Shown piece after piece: positions 45,221 to 53,924 of a stretch of 64,000 nucleotides of DNA (the first letter of the stretch is position 1; every line of letters starts with the position of its first letter). The notes below the pieces were generated by a model. That model worked only from the letters and a program-made list of their open reading frames with translations. It ran no database searches and had not been told where the DNA came from. Both the position numbers and the translations under genes were made by a program. The stretch is from an uncultured Myxococcales bacterium (GTDB taxonomy: Bacteria; Myxococcota_A; UBA9042; CAIXZC01), in contig CAITUV010000008.1 in assembly GCA_903895725.1 (NCBI GenBank), positions 186,001-250,000 of the forward strand, written 5' to 3'.

Positions 45221-47260
45221 TCAGTAGGCTCCCTCTCGACTGCAGATCGCGGCGACGACCGCCTGGGCCCTGGGCGGGAGCGACTCTCCCGCCTGAAGCC
45301 GCCGGTTCAGCACGCGGCACGAGCCGGCGGCCTCCTCGAACCGTCCGTCGGCCCACCACGCCATGACGAGCAGCGCCGTGTCGATTGCAGTAACCTCTTC
45401 CTCGGCCTCGAGCACCTGCCTGCACTCGGCGAAGAGGCCCAGGTCGAAGTAGACCAGCGCCAGCTCCCGGGCTGCGTCCACGCTCCCCCCGTCCAGCCTG
45501 GACCGCAGCGTCTCCACCCGCTGTGCGTGCGGGGCAGAGAAGAGCCGCCGGACCGCCCACTGCCGCACCAGCCGTCGCTGGACCTCACCCCAGCCCTCGC
45601 GGTCTCCCGGCTCCGGCAGCTGCCCGATCTCCACCCCGGCCACCCGGGCCATCCGAAGGACGTTGTCCCGGTTGTCCGGGTCCGTACGCAGGTACACGCG
45701 TGCGTGATCATCATGATAAACCCAGAGGACCCGCTCCGGGCTGGCCTCCCAGTAAGGAAACGGGTTGGGATGGACGACCAGGTCGAACGGGATCTCCTCC
45801 ACCGCCCTGGCAATGGCCCCGCCCCGCCGGCTCACCGAGTCGGTGGCGGCCAGCAGAGAGGCCTCGAGCTCCCCGAAATTGCCCCTCCCGTCCGTGGCCA
45901 CGGTGCAGCCCGGCCACAGCTCGTACAACAGGTAGCCCCCCCAGGGGGCATGGTTCCACACGCGTCCCGTCACCCCGGCCCTGGCCAGAGCGTCGGCGGC
46001 CTCCTCAGGGAAGTACCCGGGCTCCAGGTCGATCCCGATTCCGGCCATCGCTCGGTCCAGGCCGCCGGCATTCCTCCCCACGTGGTAATGCACGTCCAGT
46101 CCGAGCAACCCGGCAGCAGCCACCGCCGCCAGCCCCCGGATCCCCCACCGGACCGCCGTCGCCCAGCGCCCATCCCCTCTCGACGAGGTCCCGTCCAGCC
46201 GCACCAGCCACATCCCGAGCACCGGCGCCCCCAGCCAGAGGAACCGCACATGGAGCAGCGACAACAGGGCCAGCGGTGCTGCCATGGCAAGATCCAGCAG
46301 CCCTTCCCCGTCCCGTTGCCGGACCAACCGCCAGCCGACCTGCAGCGCCAGCAGCGGCAAGGCTGCCACCGCAAGCCCGCCGGCCAGGAGCTCGTGAGCA
46401 ACCACCGCATGCTCCAGCAGGAATTCCACGCTGCTCATCCACTCGGGAATGAACCGCTTGCTGGGGCCCAGCATGAAGAATGCCTGGTACACGCCGCGAA
46501 CGAAGCCCGGCATCAGGCACATGACGCCGCAGGTGAGCCCCAGCACCAACAGATCGCTGCGCGCCCCCCGGCCAATCTCCCGCCAATCCACCTTCTTTGC
46601 GCCAACGCCCGCTGCCCACTGCGTCCCCGCCCGCCCGGCAAACCGGGCCGCCAGCAGGACCGGGGCCAGCAACGCACCGCCGGCATGCAGGTTGGCCCAA
46701 GCAGCCGAGAGGACCAGCACCGCCACGATCCGGCCCCTGCTCCACCTCCATTCCCGCAACACCGCCAGCAGCAGCCAGAACAGGAGCAGGTTGAACACGT
46801 CCGGTCTCGCCCGCAGTCGATCCGCAAACAGGAATGCGGCCAGCACGGCAACCACGGGCGCCAGCCAGGGCGCTCTCCGCTGCCCGGCAGCCCCGGCCTC
46901 CCCCGCATCTTCCCCCGATCGGGAAGAGCGTACCTCGCCTAGCGAAAGTCCCGCCGCGATCACGCCGGCTGCGGCCACGACGGCATGCATCAGCCGCACG
47001 AGGAACAGCCCTCCCGCCTCGTCCGCAGCAAAGCAGAGCACCTCGTAGAGCCACTGGAACGGCACCCAGGTCCGCTCCGGATCTACGGCAGAGAAGATGT
47101 CCGTGGATGGCAACGAGAGGTTCTCCACCATCCACTGCCCAGCCCGGATATGCCAGAAGACATCGACGTCCCAGATCGGGTGCAGAGCGAGCAGGAAGTA
47201 AAGCCCTCCCAGAATGGCAAGAAGCAGCAAAACCGCCTGATTGGCCCGTCCCTGACTCAC
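45221..47260 (-). CDS. Polytopic membrane protein with TPR-like tail (putative GT-C type)
   Basis: 679 residues with about ten membrane helices in the N-terminal 450 residues. The first extracytoplasmic loop reads PIWDVDVFWHIRAGQWM and later SLPSTDIFS and FQWLYEV, a pattern shared by a widespread family of presumed membrane glycosyltransferases with a DxD-like acid pair. The C-terminal ~230 residues contain a periplasmic segment and a helical tail with alternating repeats (ALVYFDLGLFAECRQVLE). GTG at 47260 was chosen as the promoter at 47340-47368 excludes the earlier ATG at 47341. Function inferred only by fold similarity to YfhO/PMT-like proteins. Divergent from speD. Confidence 0.7.
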   Translation of the reverse strand: MSQGRANQAVLLLLAILGGLYFLLALHPIWDVDVFWHIRAGQWMVENLSLPSTDIFSAVDPERTWVPFQWLYEVLCFAADEAGGLFLVRLMHAVVAAAGVIAAGLSLGEVRSSRSGEDAGEAGAAGQRRAPWLAPVVAVLAAFLFADRLRARPDVFNLLLFWLLLAVLREWRWSRGRIVAVLVLSAAWANLHAGGALLAPVLLAARFAGRAGTQWAAGVGAKKVDWREIGRGARSDLLVLGLTCGVMCLMPGFVRGVYQAFFMLGPSKRFIPEWMSSVEFLLEHAVVAHELLAGGLAVAALPLLALQVGWRLVRQRDGEGLLDLAMAAPLALLSLLHVRFLWLGAPVLGMWLVRLDGTSSRGDGRWATAVRWGIRGLAAVAAAGLLGLDVHYHVGRNAGGLDRAMAGIGIDLEPGYFPEEAADALARAGVTGRVWNHAPWGGYLLYELWPGCTVATDGRGNFGELEASLLAATDSVSRRGGAIARAVEEIPFDLVVHPNPFPYWEASPERVLWVYHDDHARVYLRTDPDNRDNVLRMARVAGVEIGQLPEPGDREGWGEVQRRLVRQWAVRRLFSAPHAQRVETLRSRLDGGSVDAARELALVYFDLGLFAECRQVLEAEEEVTAIDTALLVMAWWADGRFEEAAGSCRVLNRRLQAGESLPPRAQAVVAAICSREGAY

Positions 47261-47339
47261 CCTCTTTCCCCCCGGGGTCGCCTCCGACTTCCCGATTGCG
47301 GCCGACACGCAAAAAAAACTTGCATCAAAAACACCGTGC

Positions 47340-47368
47340 ATGCTAGCTTCCCGCCCTTGAAATCGCAA
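47340..47368 (-). promoter_or_regulatory. Promoter of the 45221-47260 membrane protein
   Basis: TTGCGA (47368-47363), 17-bp spacer, TAGCAT (47345-47340), about 80 bp before the GTG start. Confidence 0.4.
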
Positions 47369-47500
47369 GGGCTCCTTCTGCTTCCTGAAAGGGAAGCCCG
47401 GGAGTGCCTGCGAGGGGATGGTGGGGTTGGGAAGGGGGTTCGGTAACCATAACGCGGAGTGGTTTATGCGTACTGGTCAAGGCGGGTATCTGAATTTTGG

Positions 47501-47519
47501 TTGACGGGCGTCAACGCCC
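47501..47519 (+). promoter_or_regulatory. Overlapping palindromes upstream of speD
   Basis: TTGACG-gg-CGTCAA (47501-47514) is a perfect inverted repeat, and GGGCG-tcaa-CGCCC (47506-47519) overlaps it. Such sites suggest a repressor operator or a leader hairpin 24-42 bp before the speD start. Confidence 0.4.
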
Positions 47520-47542
47520 CCCTGCTCAGGTGAGGTCGAGGA

Positions 47543-47953
47543 ATGCACACCCTGGGTACTCATTTCCTTCTGGAGCTTGCTGGTTGTCCCTACCACAAGC
47601 TGAACGATCAGGCATTTGTTGAGAGCGTGCTGCTCGGTGCAGCCAAGGAGGCGCAGGCGACGATCGTCACCTCGACGTTCCATACGTTCAATCCGTATGG
47701 CGTGTCGGGAGTGGTGGTCATTGCCGAATCCCATCTAACCATCCACACGTGGCCCGAGATCGGCTATGCCGCTCTGGACGTCTTCACGTGTGGCGGCGAA
47801 GCGCTTCCCGAGAAGGCGGTGGACTTCTGCATCCAGTCGTTCGAAGCCACCAACCACTCGTTCATCGAGATCAAGCGCGGCATCATCGATGACCGTACCC
47901 AGACCGCGTCCTGCTTCTTGAGCATCCAGGAGGGGAAAGTTGGGCGTCCCTGA
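47543..47953 (+). CDS. speD: S-adenosylmethionine decarboxylase proenzyme
   Basis: 136 residues, the short class 1B form. The proenzyme cleaves itself at Ser63 in AESHLTIHTWPE, giving the pyruvoyl group that decarboxylates SAM to the aminopropyl donor for spermidine. Other markers: MHTLGTHFLLEL at the start, STFHTFNPYGVSG, and CGG near residue 83. The ATG follows GAGG. The C-terminal 14 bp overlap speE, indicating coupled expression. An unusual palindrome lies just upstream. Confidence 0.95.
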   Translation: MHTLGTHFLLELAGCPYHKLNDQAFVESVLLGAAKEAQATIVTSTFHTFNPYGVSGVVVIAESHLTIHTWPEIGYAALDVFTCGGEALPEKAVDFCIQSFEATNHSFIEIKRGIIDDRTQTASCFLSIQEGKVGRP

Positions 47954-48869
47954 TTCCAGCCTCTGGCTATACGATTTCGTTTCGGCAGATACCGATGGGC
48001 AGGTCCACCAGGTCGAGCGTATGGTCGTCTCGGCCCAGACCCGCTTCCAGAAGGTCGACATCTACCAGACTCCCCGCTTCGGCAAGATCCTGACCCTGGA
48101 CAACCGGGTCCAGTCGCTGGAGCTGGACGAGTTCATCTATCATGAAGCCTTCATTCAGCCCGCCATGGTGGCCCATCCCAACCCGACCTCGGTGTTCGTC
48201 ATCGGGGGCGGCGAGGGGGCATGCCTGAGAGAGCTGCTCCGCCACAACACCGTCCGCCGGGCCCTCATGGTCGACATCGACGGCGAGCTGGTGGAGCTCT
48301 GCAGGCAGCATCTGCCCACCTGGCACCAGGGGGCCTTCGACGACCCCCGCTCCGAGCTCCGGTACGAGGACGCTCGGGCCTACGTCGCCCAGACCTCGGA
48401 GAAGTTCGACGTGATCATCGTCGACCTCTCCGAGCCCGCCGTCGACAGTCCTGCCTATTTCCTGTTCACGGTCGAGTTCTACCGCATGCTGGACAAGGTC
48501 CTCGCACCGGGCGGCCGGATCGTGTTCCAGTCCGATGCCCCGGCGATCCACGCATCCGGCATCTGGAGCACTACCGTCAACACGGTGCGCCAGGTGTTCC
48601 CGCACGTGCTCCCCTACGTCGTGACGATTCCGGGCTTCGGGTCCGAGTGGGGCTTCACTCTGGCCTCCCGAGAGCCTCTGCCGCCCATGTCCGCGGCTCA
48701 GGTCGATGCCGTCCTGGCGGCCCGGATGCCCGCCGGCTCCCTGCGATTCTACGATGGAGTGACCCACCAGCGGCTCGTCTCCCTTCCGTTGTACATGAGA
48801 AAGAAGCTCGAAGCCGAGAGCCGCTTCTACTCCGATTCCAGCCCTCCGGAAGTCGAGTGGGGGAATTGA
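47940..48869 (+). CDS. speE: Spermidine synthase (polyamine aminopropyltransferase)
   Basis: 309 residues. The enzyme transfers the aminopropyl group from decarboxylated SAM to putrescine, releasing methylthioadenosine. Seen: the beta-domain YQTPRFGKILTLDNRVQSLELDEFIYHE, the SAM-binding GGGEGACLRELLRH, YEDARAYV and catalytic DLSEPAVDSPAYFLF. The TTG start at 47940 is supported by an ideal GGAGG 7 bp upstream within speD. The longer-than-usual PAYFLF loop leaves open another amine acceptor (for example thermospermine-type products). Methylthioadenosine formed here is the substrate of mtnP further on. Confidence 0.92.
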   Translation: MGVPDSSLWLYDFVSADTDGQVHQVERMVVSAQTRFQKVDIYQTPRFGKILTLDNRVQSLELDEFIYHEAFIQPAMVAHPNPTSVFVIGGGEGACLRELLRHNTVRRALMVDIDGELVELCRQHLPTWHQGAFDDPRSELRYEDARAYVAQTSEKFDVIIVDLSEPAVDSPAYFLFTVEFYRMLDKVLAPGGRIVFQSDAPAIHASGIWSTTVNTVRQVFPHVLPYVVTIPGFGSEWGFTLASREPLPPMSAAQVDAVLAARMPAGSLRFYDGVTHQRLVSLPLYMRKKLEAESRFYSDSSPPEVEWGN

Positions 48870-48880
48870 TCGGATAGGTC

Positions 48881-48908
48881 TGGACAGCCGCCCTCGCGTG
48901 CGTTATGT
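48881..48908 (+). promoter_or_regulatory. Promoter of the universal stress protein gene
   Basis: TGGACA (48881-48886), 16-bp spacer, TTATGT (48903-48908), 36 bp before the ATG at 48945. Confidence 0.4.
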
Positions 48909-48944
48909 TTTCATCGGATTGACCGGAATCCAATGGAGGATCCT

Positions 48945-49451
48945 ATGCAGGTCGAGTTGAACTATCGGAAGATCCTGGTGCCCATTGACTTCTCGGACAC
49001 GTCGCGCAAGGCCTTCTACGTGGCCCTCAAGTACGCGAAGGTGTTCGATGCCGAGACTCACGTGCTCCACGTCCTGGAGCCACTCGACACGTTCGACTCC
49101 CCCGAGAAGGTCGAGGCCCATTCCGCCGAAGTCACGCGGGTGGAAGACGGCGTGCGCCGCCGGGTCAATGAGCTCTTCGACAAGGCCGGCCTGGCCGAGG
49201 TCGATCGCCGAAAGGTCCACGTGGCCATCCGCGGCGGCAAGCCGTGGCGGGAGATTCTCGAGTTCGCCCAGGAAAAACGCGTCGATCTCATCGTCGTCGG
49301 CAGCCATGGGCAGACCAGCTTCAAGGAGATGATCATCGGCAGCACTACCGAGCGCGTGGTCCGCAAGGCTCAGTGCCACGTCCTCTGCGTCAAGCCCGAT
49401 GACTACGAGTACGACCCCATCGGCATCCCGGACAAGTTCAAGAACGTCTGA
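48945..49451 (+). CDS. Universal stress protein (UspA family), ATP-binding type
   Basis: 168 residues. The N-terminal strand KILVPIDFSD and the C-terminal ATP-binding motif G-2X-G-9X-G(S/T), seen in VVGSHGQTSFKEMIIGSTTERV, define an ATP-binding Usp. Such proteins help in starvation and stress survival. The ATG at 48945 was chosen: it lies 5 bp after GGAGG, while the ATG at 48933 has no signal. It has its own promoter between the spermidine synthase and mtnP and probably does not belong to the polyamine pathway. Confidence 0.92.
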   Translation: MQVELNYRKILVPIDFSDTSRKAFYVALKYAKVFDAETHVLHVLEPLDTFDSPEKVEAHSAEVTRVEDGVRRRVNELFDKAGLAEVDRRKVHVAIRGGKPWREILEFAQEKRVDLIVVGSHGQTSFKEMIIGSTTERVVRKAQCHVLCVKPDDYEYDPIGIPDKFKNV

Positions 49452-49533
49452 GCCGGCCGTCCAGGGCCCAGGCTCGCTGCTGCCCCCCGGCCCTGCTCGG
49501 AGGCCAGTGGAACCCCCCTCTCGGAGGTGACTC

Positions 49534-50391
49534 ATGTCGTCCCGTCCGTGTGTTCTCGGCGTCATCGGCGGTAGCGGTCTCTATGATGTTCCGGAAATCG
49601 AAGTGCTCGAGGAGCTGCACATCTCCACGCCGTTCGGCCCCCCGTCGAGCCCGGTCATCAAGGGGCGCCTCGGCCAACGCGAGGTGTTCTTCCTCGCCCG
49701 CCATGGCAAGGGGCACGTCCTCACCCCGTCGGAGGTCCCCTACCGCGCCAACGTCTGGGCCCTCAAGAGCCTCGGCGTCAACACTCTCCTCTCGGTTTCC
49801 GCTGTCGGCTCCCTCAAGGAAGAGATCGCCCCCGGCCACCTCGTCGTCCCGGACCAGATCATCGACCGGACCCGCGGCATTCGCCCTTCGACCTACTTCG
49901 GAGACGGCATCGTCGCCCACGTGGCACTGGCCGATCCGTATTGTGCGGACCTCTCGGCGACACTGGCCAACGCGGCTCGACAGGCGGGTGCGACCGTCCA
50001 CGAGGGCGGCACCCTCGTCGTCATGGAAGGCCCCCAGTTCTCCACCCGCGCAGAATCCTTCCTCTACCGCGGCTTTGGGGCCAGCCTCATCGGCATGACC
50101 GCCATGCCCGAGGCCAAGCTCGCTCGGGAAGCCTCGCTCTGCTATGCCACCCTCGCCCTGGCCACCGACTACGACTGCTGGCACGAAACCCACGAGTCGG
50201 TCACCGTCGAAGGGGTGTTCCAGGTCATGAGAGGCAACAACGTCAAGGCCCGCAACACCCTGCTCAACCTGATCCCCATGCTCGGCGAGCGCACCTGCCA
50301 CTGCCACACCGCCCTCGCCTCCGCAGTCGTCACCGCCCCGTCCGCCATGAACCCGGAAACCCGCAAGAAACTGGCTTTGCTCCTTGACTGA
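49534..50391 (+). CDS. mtnP: S-methyl-5'-thioadenosine phosphorylase
   Basis: 285 residues, within the MTAP/PNP family size. The enzyme splits methylthioadenosine with phosphate into adenine and methylthioribose-1-phosphate. Seen: IGGSGLYDVPE at the N-terminus, FLARHGKGHVLTPSEVPYRANVWAL, VEGPQFSTRAES-type loop (MEGPQFSTRAES), and the base-binding SLIGMTAMPEAKLARE followed by ALATDYDCWH. The ATG lies after GGAGG. Its position next to speD-speE fits clearing of the methylthioadenosine that polyamine synthesis produces. Confidence 0.94.
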   Translation: MSSRPCVLGVIGGSGLYDVPEIEVLEELHISTPFGPPSSPVIKGRLGQREVFFLARHGKGHVLTPSEVPYRANVWALKSLGVNTLLSVSAVGSLKEEIAPGHLVVPDQIIDRTRGIRPSTYFGDGIVAHVALADPYCADLSATLANAARQAGATVHEGGTLVVMEGPQFSTRAESFLYRGFGASLIGMTAMPEAKLAREASLCYATLALATDYDCWHETHESVTVEGVFQVMRGNNVKARNTLLNLIPMLGERTCHCHTALASAVVTAPSAMNPETRKKLALLLD

Positions 50392-50411
50392 ATCGGCCCG
50401 TTCGGTTACAC
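50384..50411 (+). promoter_or_regulatory. Promoter of the PfkB-kinase / psd pair
   Basis: TTGACT (50384-50389), 16-bp spacer, TTACAC (50406-50411), overlapping the end of mtnP. Confidence 0.4.
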
Positions 50412-50499
50412 CCCTCGTCGGCGGCCGCAGCGCACCTGCCCGTTGCAGGCCTGGCATCGACCAGGCATTGTGCCCTGCCGCCTGCCTTCGGAGGATATC

Positions 50500-51423
50500 A
50501 TGGAGAACGCCAACCTCGTCGTAGTAGGCTCGGTTGCCTACGATTCCATCGAAACCCCGACCCAGTCCCATCCCGACGTGCTCGGCGGTTCGGCCACCTA
50601 CTTCTCGCTGGCCGCATCCCACTACGCACGCCCCGGCATCGTTGCCGTCGTCGGGCAGGACTTCCGCCCCGAGCACACCCGCCTCCTCCAGGACCATTCC
50701 GTCCGGCTCGACGGCCTCGAAACCGCCCCCGGCAAGACCTTCCGCTGGGGCGGCCGCTACGACAAGGATCTCAAGGAGCGAGACACGCTCTTTACCCACC
50801 TCAACGTGTTCGCTGAGTTCTCCCCCCGCATCCCAGCAGCTTTCCGGGATACCCCCTATCTGTTCCTCGCCAACATCGACCCCGACCTCCAGCTCCAGGT
50901 GCTCGCCCAGTGCACCGGCCCCCGCTGGGTCGCGTGCGACACCATGAACTTCTGGATCAAGGGCAAGCTCGACAGCCTCCTGCGCCTCCTGCCCAAGATC
51001 GATGCCCTCTTCCTCAACGACAGCGAAGCCTTCGAGCTCACCGGCCATCGCAACCTCCTCGAGGCCGCACGCTGGATCCAGGCCCGCGGTCCCGCCACCG
51101 CGGTCATCAAGAAGGGCGAGCACGGTGCCATCCTCGTCTCCAAAGACCAGGTCTTCGTCGTGCCCGCATTCCTCCTCGATTCCGTCGCTGACCCCACCGG
51201 AGCGGGCGATACCTTCGCCGGCGGCATGGCCGCTGCCATCGCTGCCCTCGACGACACCTCTCCCGAGGCACTCCGCTTTGCAGCCGCCATGGGAACCGTC
51301 ATGGCCTCTTTCTGCGTCGAAGACTTCGGCCCCTTCCGCCTCGCCCGACTCAACATGGACGAGATCCGGGACCGCCTCCGCCGCTACCGGGAGCTCATCC
51401 GTATCCCCGACAGAGCCATCTGA
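50500..51423 (+). CDS. PfkB-family carbohydrate/nucleoside kinase
   Basis: 307 residues. The fold is ribokinase-like: VVVGSVAYDSIETP and VLGGSATYFSLAASHY (substrate-binding GG), FLNDSEAFELTG, VIKKGEHGAIL, and the catalytic GAGDTFAGGMA with Asp237. The substrate cannot be read off; PfkB proteins with a GSVAYDSIETP start and this location beside mtnP are often nucleoside or sugar kinases. The start ATG at 50500 has GGAGG 6 bp upstream; the frame before it is promoter DNA. Together with psd, 46 bp downstream, it probably forms a two-gene unit. Adenosine kinase-like recycling of the adenine nucleoside is possible but unproven. Confidence 0.88.
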   Translation: MENANLVVVGSVAYDSIETPTQSHPDVLGGSATYFSLAASHYARPGIVAVVGQDFRPEHTRLLQDHSVRLDGLETAPGKTFRWGGRYDKDLKERDTLFTHLNVFAEFSPRIPAAFRDTPYLFLANIDPDLQLQVLAQCTGPRWVACDTMNFWIKGKLDSLLRLLPKIDALFLNDSEAFELTGHRNLLEAARWIQARGPATAVIKKGEHGAILVSKDQVFVVPAFLLDSVADPTGAGDTFAGGMAAAIAALDDTSPEALRFAAAMGTVMASFCVEDFGPFRLARLNMDEIRDRLRRYRELIRIPDRAI

Positions 51424-51469
51424 ACGACTGCCCGCGGCCCCGGCCGCGGCTTCACCCTGGAGGACCTCC

Positions 51470-52318
51470 ATGTCCCCGAAGAAACCGCTCTTCGACGCCT
51501 GCAAAGCCCGGCGCATCTGCTCGTTCAACGCCACCTCGAGGCTGTTCGGGAAGCTGGCCGACCTCCCCCTCCCCTCCCCGATCCTCAAGGCCGCCATCGC
51601 AGCCTACTCCAAGGCATTTCACGTCAATCTCGCAGAATCGGGCCGCCCGCCCGCCGAGTTCTCATCCTTCGGCGACTTCTTTACCCGTGAGCTGCGGGAG
51701 GGCAGCCGCCCCATCGCTCCGTTGACCGACGGCCTCGTCTGCCCCTCCGACGGAACCCTCCACAACCTCGGAACCATCCGCGACGGCCTCATCCCACAGG
51801 TCAAGGGCAACGACTACTCCATCCAGGATCTCATCGGCGAGTCGGAAGCCGCAAGACGCCTCGAAAACGGAACCTTTGCGACGGTCTACCTGAGCCCGGC
51901 CAACTACCACCGCGTCCACTCCCCCATCCAGGGACGCATCACCCACTGCCGCTATCTCCCGGGGGCGCTCTTCTCCGTCCACCCCCTGCTCGTCAACAAC
52001 CTCAAGAACGTGTTCGTCACCAACGAACGCATTCCCATCTTCATCGAGTCCCCGTTCGGCCTTGTCTGCGTCGTCATGGTCGCTGCCACCATCGTCGGCA
52101 ACATCACGCTGACCTTCTCCGGCCTCACCACCAACCGCCACTCTCCGCAGGCAACGGAATTCTACGACACCCCCGTCCCGGTCGATGCCGGTACGGAGCT
52201 GGGGGCATTCCGCCTCGGCTCCACGGCCGTCCTGCTCATGGAAGGAAGGTGGCAGCCCCACATGCTTGCCGAAGGGATGCCGGTGAGGATGGGAACTCCG
52301 TTTTTCAGGCGGGGCTGA
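51470..52318 (+). CDS. psd: Phosphatidylserine decarboxylase proenzyme
   Basis: 282 residues, the size of bacterial type-I Psd. It makes phosphatidylethanolamine at the inner membrane. The self-cleavage site is LGST in FRLGSTAVLL, where the Ser becomes the pyruvoyl group of the alpha chain. Other conserved parts are FFTRELREGSRP, CPSDGTLH, NYHRVHSPIQGRI (catalytic His) and VNIT-like strand VGNITLTF. GGAGG lies 6 bp before the ATG. It follows the PfkB kinase on the same strand. No phosphatidylserine synthase gene is adjacent. Confidence 0.94.
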   Translation: MSPKKPLFDACKARRICSFNATSRLFGKLADLPLPSPILKAAIAAYSKAFHVNLAESGRPPAEFSSFGDFFTRELREGSRPIAPLTDGLVCPSDGTLHNLGTIRDGLIPQVKGNDYSIQDLIGESEAARRLENGTFATVYLSPANYHRVHSPIQGRITHCRYLPGALFSVHPLLVNNLKNVFVTNERIPIFIESPFGLVCVVMVAATIVGNITLTFSGLTTNRHSPQATEFYDTPVPVDAGTELGAFRLGSTAVLLMEGRWQPHMLAEGMPVRMGTPFFRRG

Positions 52319-52319
52319 A

Positions 52320-52447
52320 GGCTCGGGGCTGGGGGCTCGGGGCTGGGGGGGCCTGCCCTACGGACGTCCATGTCGTGGGCCTGGGCGTGAGGAAAACGCG
52401 GAGGCGAAGTAGGGTCGGGGGCACGACGGGCCCGGAGCCGCCCCTAC
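52320..52447. repeat. Repeat-rich gap between psd and the FKBP gene
   Basis: Two perfect 14-bp copies of ggctcggggctggg (52320-52333 and 52334-52347) are followed by GC-rich sequence with CCCTACGG at 52355-52362 and again near 52442. Arms gtaggg (52409-52414) and ccctac (52442-52447) could form a long hairpin. The genes on both sides converge here, so this may act as a bidirectional terminator. Confidence 0.5.
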
Positions 52448-52469
52448 GGCCATCACACTCTTTCGAAGT

Positions 52470-53243
52470 CTATTCTACGCCGAGCAGCTCGACGTCGAAG
52501 ATCAGGGTGGCATTGGGCGGAATCACGCCGCCGGCCCCACGCTCACCGTAGGCCAGGTTGGCCGGGATGGTCAGCTTGCGCTTGCCGCCGACCTTCATGG
52601 ACATGACGCCCTCGTCCCAGCCGCGAATGACCTGGCCGACGCCGATGACGAACACGAACGGCTGCCCGCGGTCCACGGAGCTGTCGAACTTGGTGCCGTC
52701 GAGCAGCGTGCCCGTGTAGTGCACCGTCACCCGCTTGCCGGCCTGGGGTACTGCGCCTTCGCCCACCTTCACGTCCACGTACTTGAGCCCACTTCCAGTC
52801 GTCACTTCTGCCACGGCTTCCTCCTTCTTGTCTTCCGCCGGGGCCGCCTCGGCCGCCGGGGCCTCTTCCTTCTTCACTTCCGCTGCCGGGGCCGCCTCGG
52901 CCGCCGGAGCATCGGCCGGCTTGTTCTCGGCCGGTGCGGCTTCACCGGTTCCGCTTCCCGACACGGCCGGTGCTTCCTCGGCCTTCTTCTCTTCGGCCGG
53001 TGCCGCCTGGTCCTTCTTCTCCTCTACCGGTGCTTCCTCGACCTTCTTCTCCTCCGCGGGTGCAGCTTCAGCCTTCTTCTCTTCCGCCGGTGCTTCCTCA
53101 GCCTTCTTCTCCTCCGGCTTCTGGATCGCTGCACCCTCGGCCTTGGCCTCCTTCTTCGGCTCTTCCTTCTTGGCCGGCTCTTCCTTCTTGCATCCGACCG
53201 CCAGGAACATCGCCACTCCCACCAACAACGCAACCTTCTTCAT
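52470..53243 (-). CDS. FKBP-type peptidyl-prolyl cis-trans isomerase, lipoprotein
   Basis: 257 residues. Lipobox ends AVGC (Cys18), then [10 protein letters not shown]. Residues about 20-150 are a low-complexity Lys/Glu/Ala/Pro linker built from repeats such as [10 protein letters not shown], which likely spans the periplasm or peptidoglycan. The FKBP domain (about 152-257) has [41 protein letters not shown] and [14 protein letters not shown], with the usual active-site aromatic residues. It should fold or rescue exported proteins at the envelope. The ATG has a strong GGAGG upstream. Transcribed towards the psd gene (convergent), divergent from the tRNA gene. Confidence 0.92.
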   Translation of the reverse strand: MKKVALLVGVAMFLAVGCKKEEPAKKEEPKKEAKAEGAAIQKPEEKKAEEAPAEEKKAEAAPAEEKKVEEAPVEEKKDQAAPAEEKKAEEAPAVSGSGTGEAAPAENKPADAPAAEAAPAAEVKKEEAPAAEAAPAEDKKEEAVAEVTTGSGLKYVDVKVGEGAVPQAGKRVTVHYTGTLLDGTKFDSSVDRGQPFVFVIGVGQVIRGWDEGVMSMKVGGKRKLTIPANLAYGERGAGGVIPPNATLIFDVELLGVE

Positions 53244-53350
53244 CGTGTCCTCCTTTCAGGGATTCGATGCCGGGACTATCGCCGATCTGGGCCCGGCAGT
53301 CAAGAACGGGCAGCGTTTCAAGGACCATGCCGCGGTGCCGTCATACGCGA

Positions 53351-53378
53351 TTGACACGTGCCCCCTGGCGTGCATAAT
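53351..53378 (+). promoter_or_regulatory. Promoter of tRNA-Leu
   Basis: TTGACA (53351-53356), 16-bp spacer, CATAAT (53373-53378), about 38 bp before the tRNA 5' end. A perfect -35 is expected for a stable RNA gene. Confidence 0.55.
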
Positions 53379-53416
53379 CCGTTTCGTTGCCCCGGATCCC
53401 CTCGGATCCGACCCGC

Positions 53417-53504
53417 GCCGGAGTGGCGGAATCGGCAGACGCACGGGACTCAAAATCCCGCGGCCCTTGCGGTCATGAGGGTTCGACCCCCTCCTCCGGC
53501 ACCA
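53417..53504 (+). tRNA. tRNA-Leu (anticodon CAA)
   Basis: The 88-nt gene folds as a class II tRNA: acceptor arms GCCGGAG and CTCCGGC pair fully, the anticodon stem CGGGA/TCCCG encloses CTCAAAA (anticodon CAA), a long variable arm lies around 53459-53479, the T arm carries GGTTCGACC, and CCA is encoded at 53502-53504. Decodes UUG leucine codons. Confidence 0.95.
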
Positions 53505-53924
53505 GGCTGAGCCTGGACCCAAAACGCCGCTGGCGCACTACCGGGTAGAGCCCGACCTCATTGCTTCGTTCTCGTCCCGCGCCCACGGCATGACCTGGAC
53601 ACCCGACAGCCCATGCGGCCCCCCGATCCTTCGCAGCCGGAAACCTGACGGCTTGCGAGATTGAGGTGCATGCCGTTGGCACAGCCTGCCTGATGTCTCT
53701 CGGCCTGGAGAGCGGCTCCCGAAATACCCCTCCTCCCACGGGGGTGGAGTACCCCGGATTCAGAAACCCGAAACGTGCTGGCCTCCTGATGACGCACCCC
53801 CCGGGCTCGTGCAGCGGTTCAGTGGAAAATGCACGGCGTCTTCCTACCGGCCTGCCAGCAACGCCAGCCCACCTGGTGCGAGCAGTCATGATTTGCAGAA
53901 GCGCCTGGATACTGCCCCGCACCG
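53505..53924. other. Intergenic region behind tRNA-Leu, with one dispersed repeat
   Basis: 420 bp without a credible gene. It holds the dispersed element at 53526-53548 and another C-rich hairpin-like stretch around 53731-53755. Otherwise nothing is recognised. The converging gene at 53925 ends here. Confidence 0.6.
53526..53548. repeat. Copy of the dispersed CGCCAGCGGC element
   Basis: GCCGCTGGCGCACTA is followed by the palindrome CTACC-g-GGTAG (53538-53548). On the other strand it reads CTACCCGG-TAGTG-CGCCAGCGGC, matching the elements at 8661 and 61889. Confidence 0.65.

Noticed and set aside
47261..47542. SAM-responsive riboswitch before speD
   Set aside because: Besides the palindromes I could not identify any conserved riboswitch core; the region is too G-rich to judge by eye.
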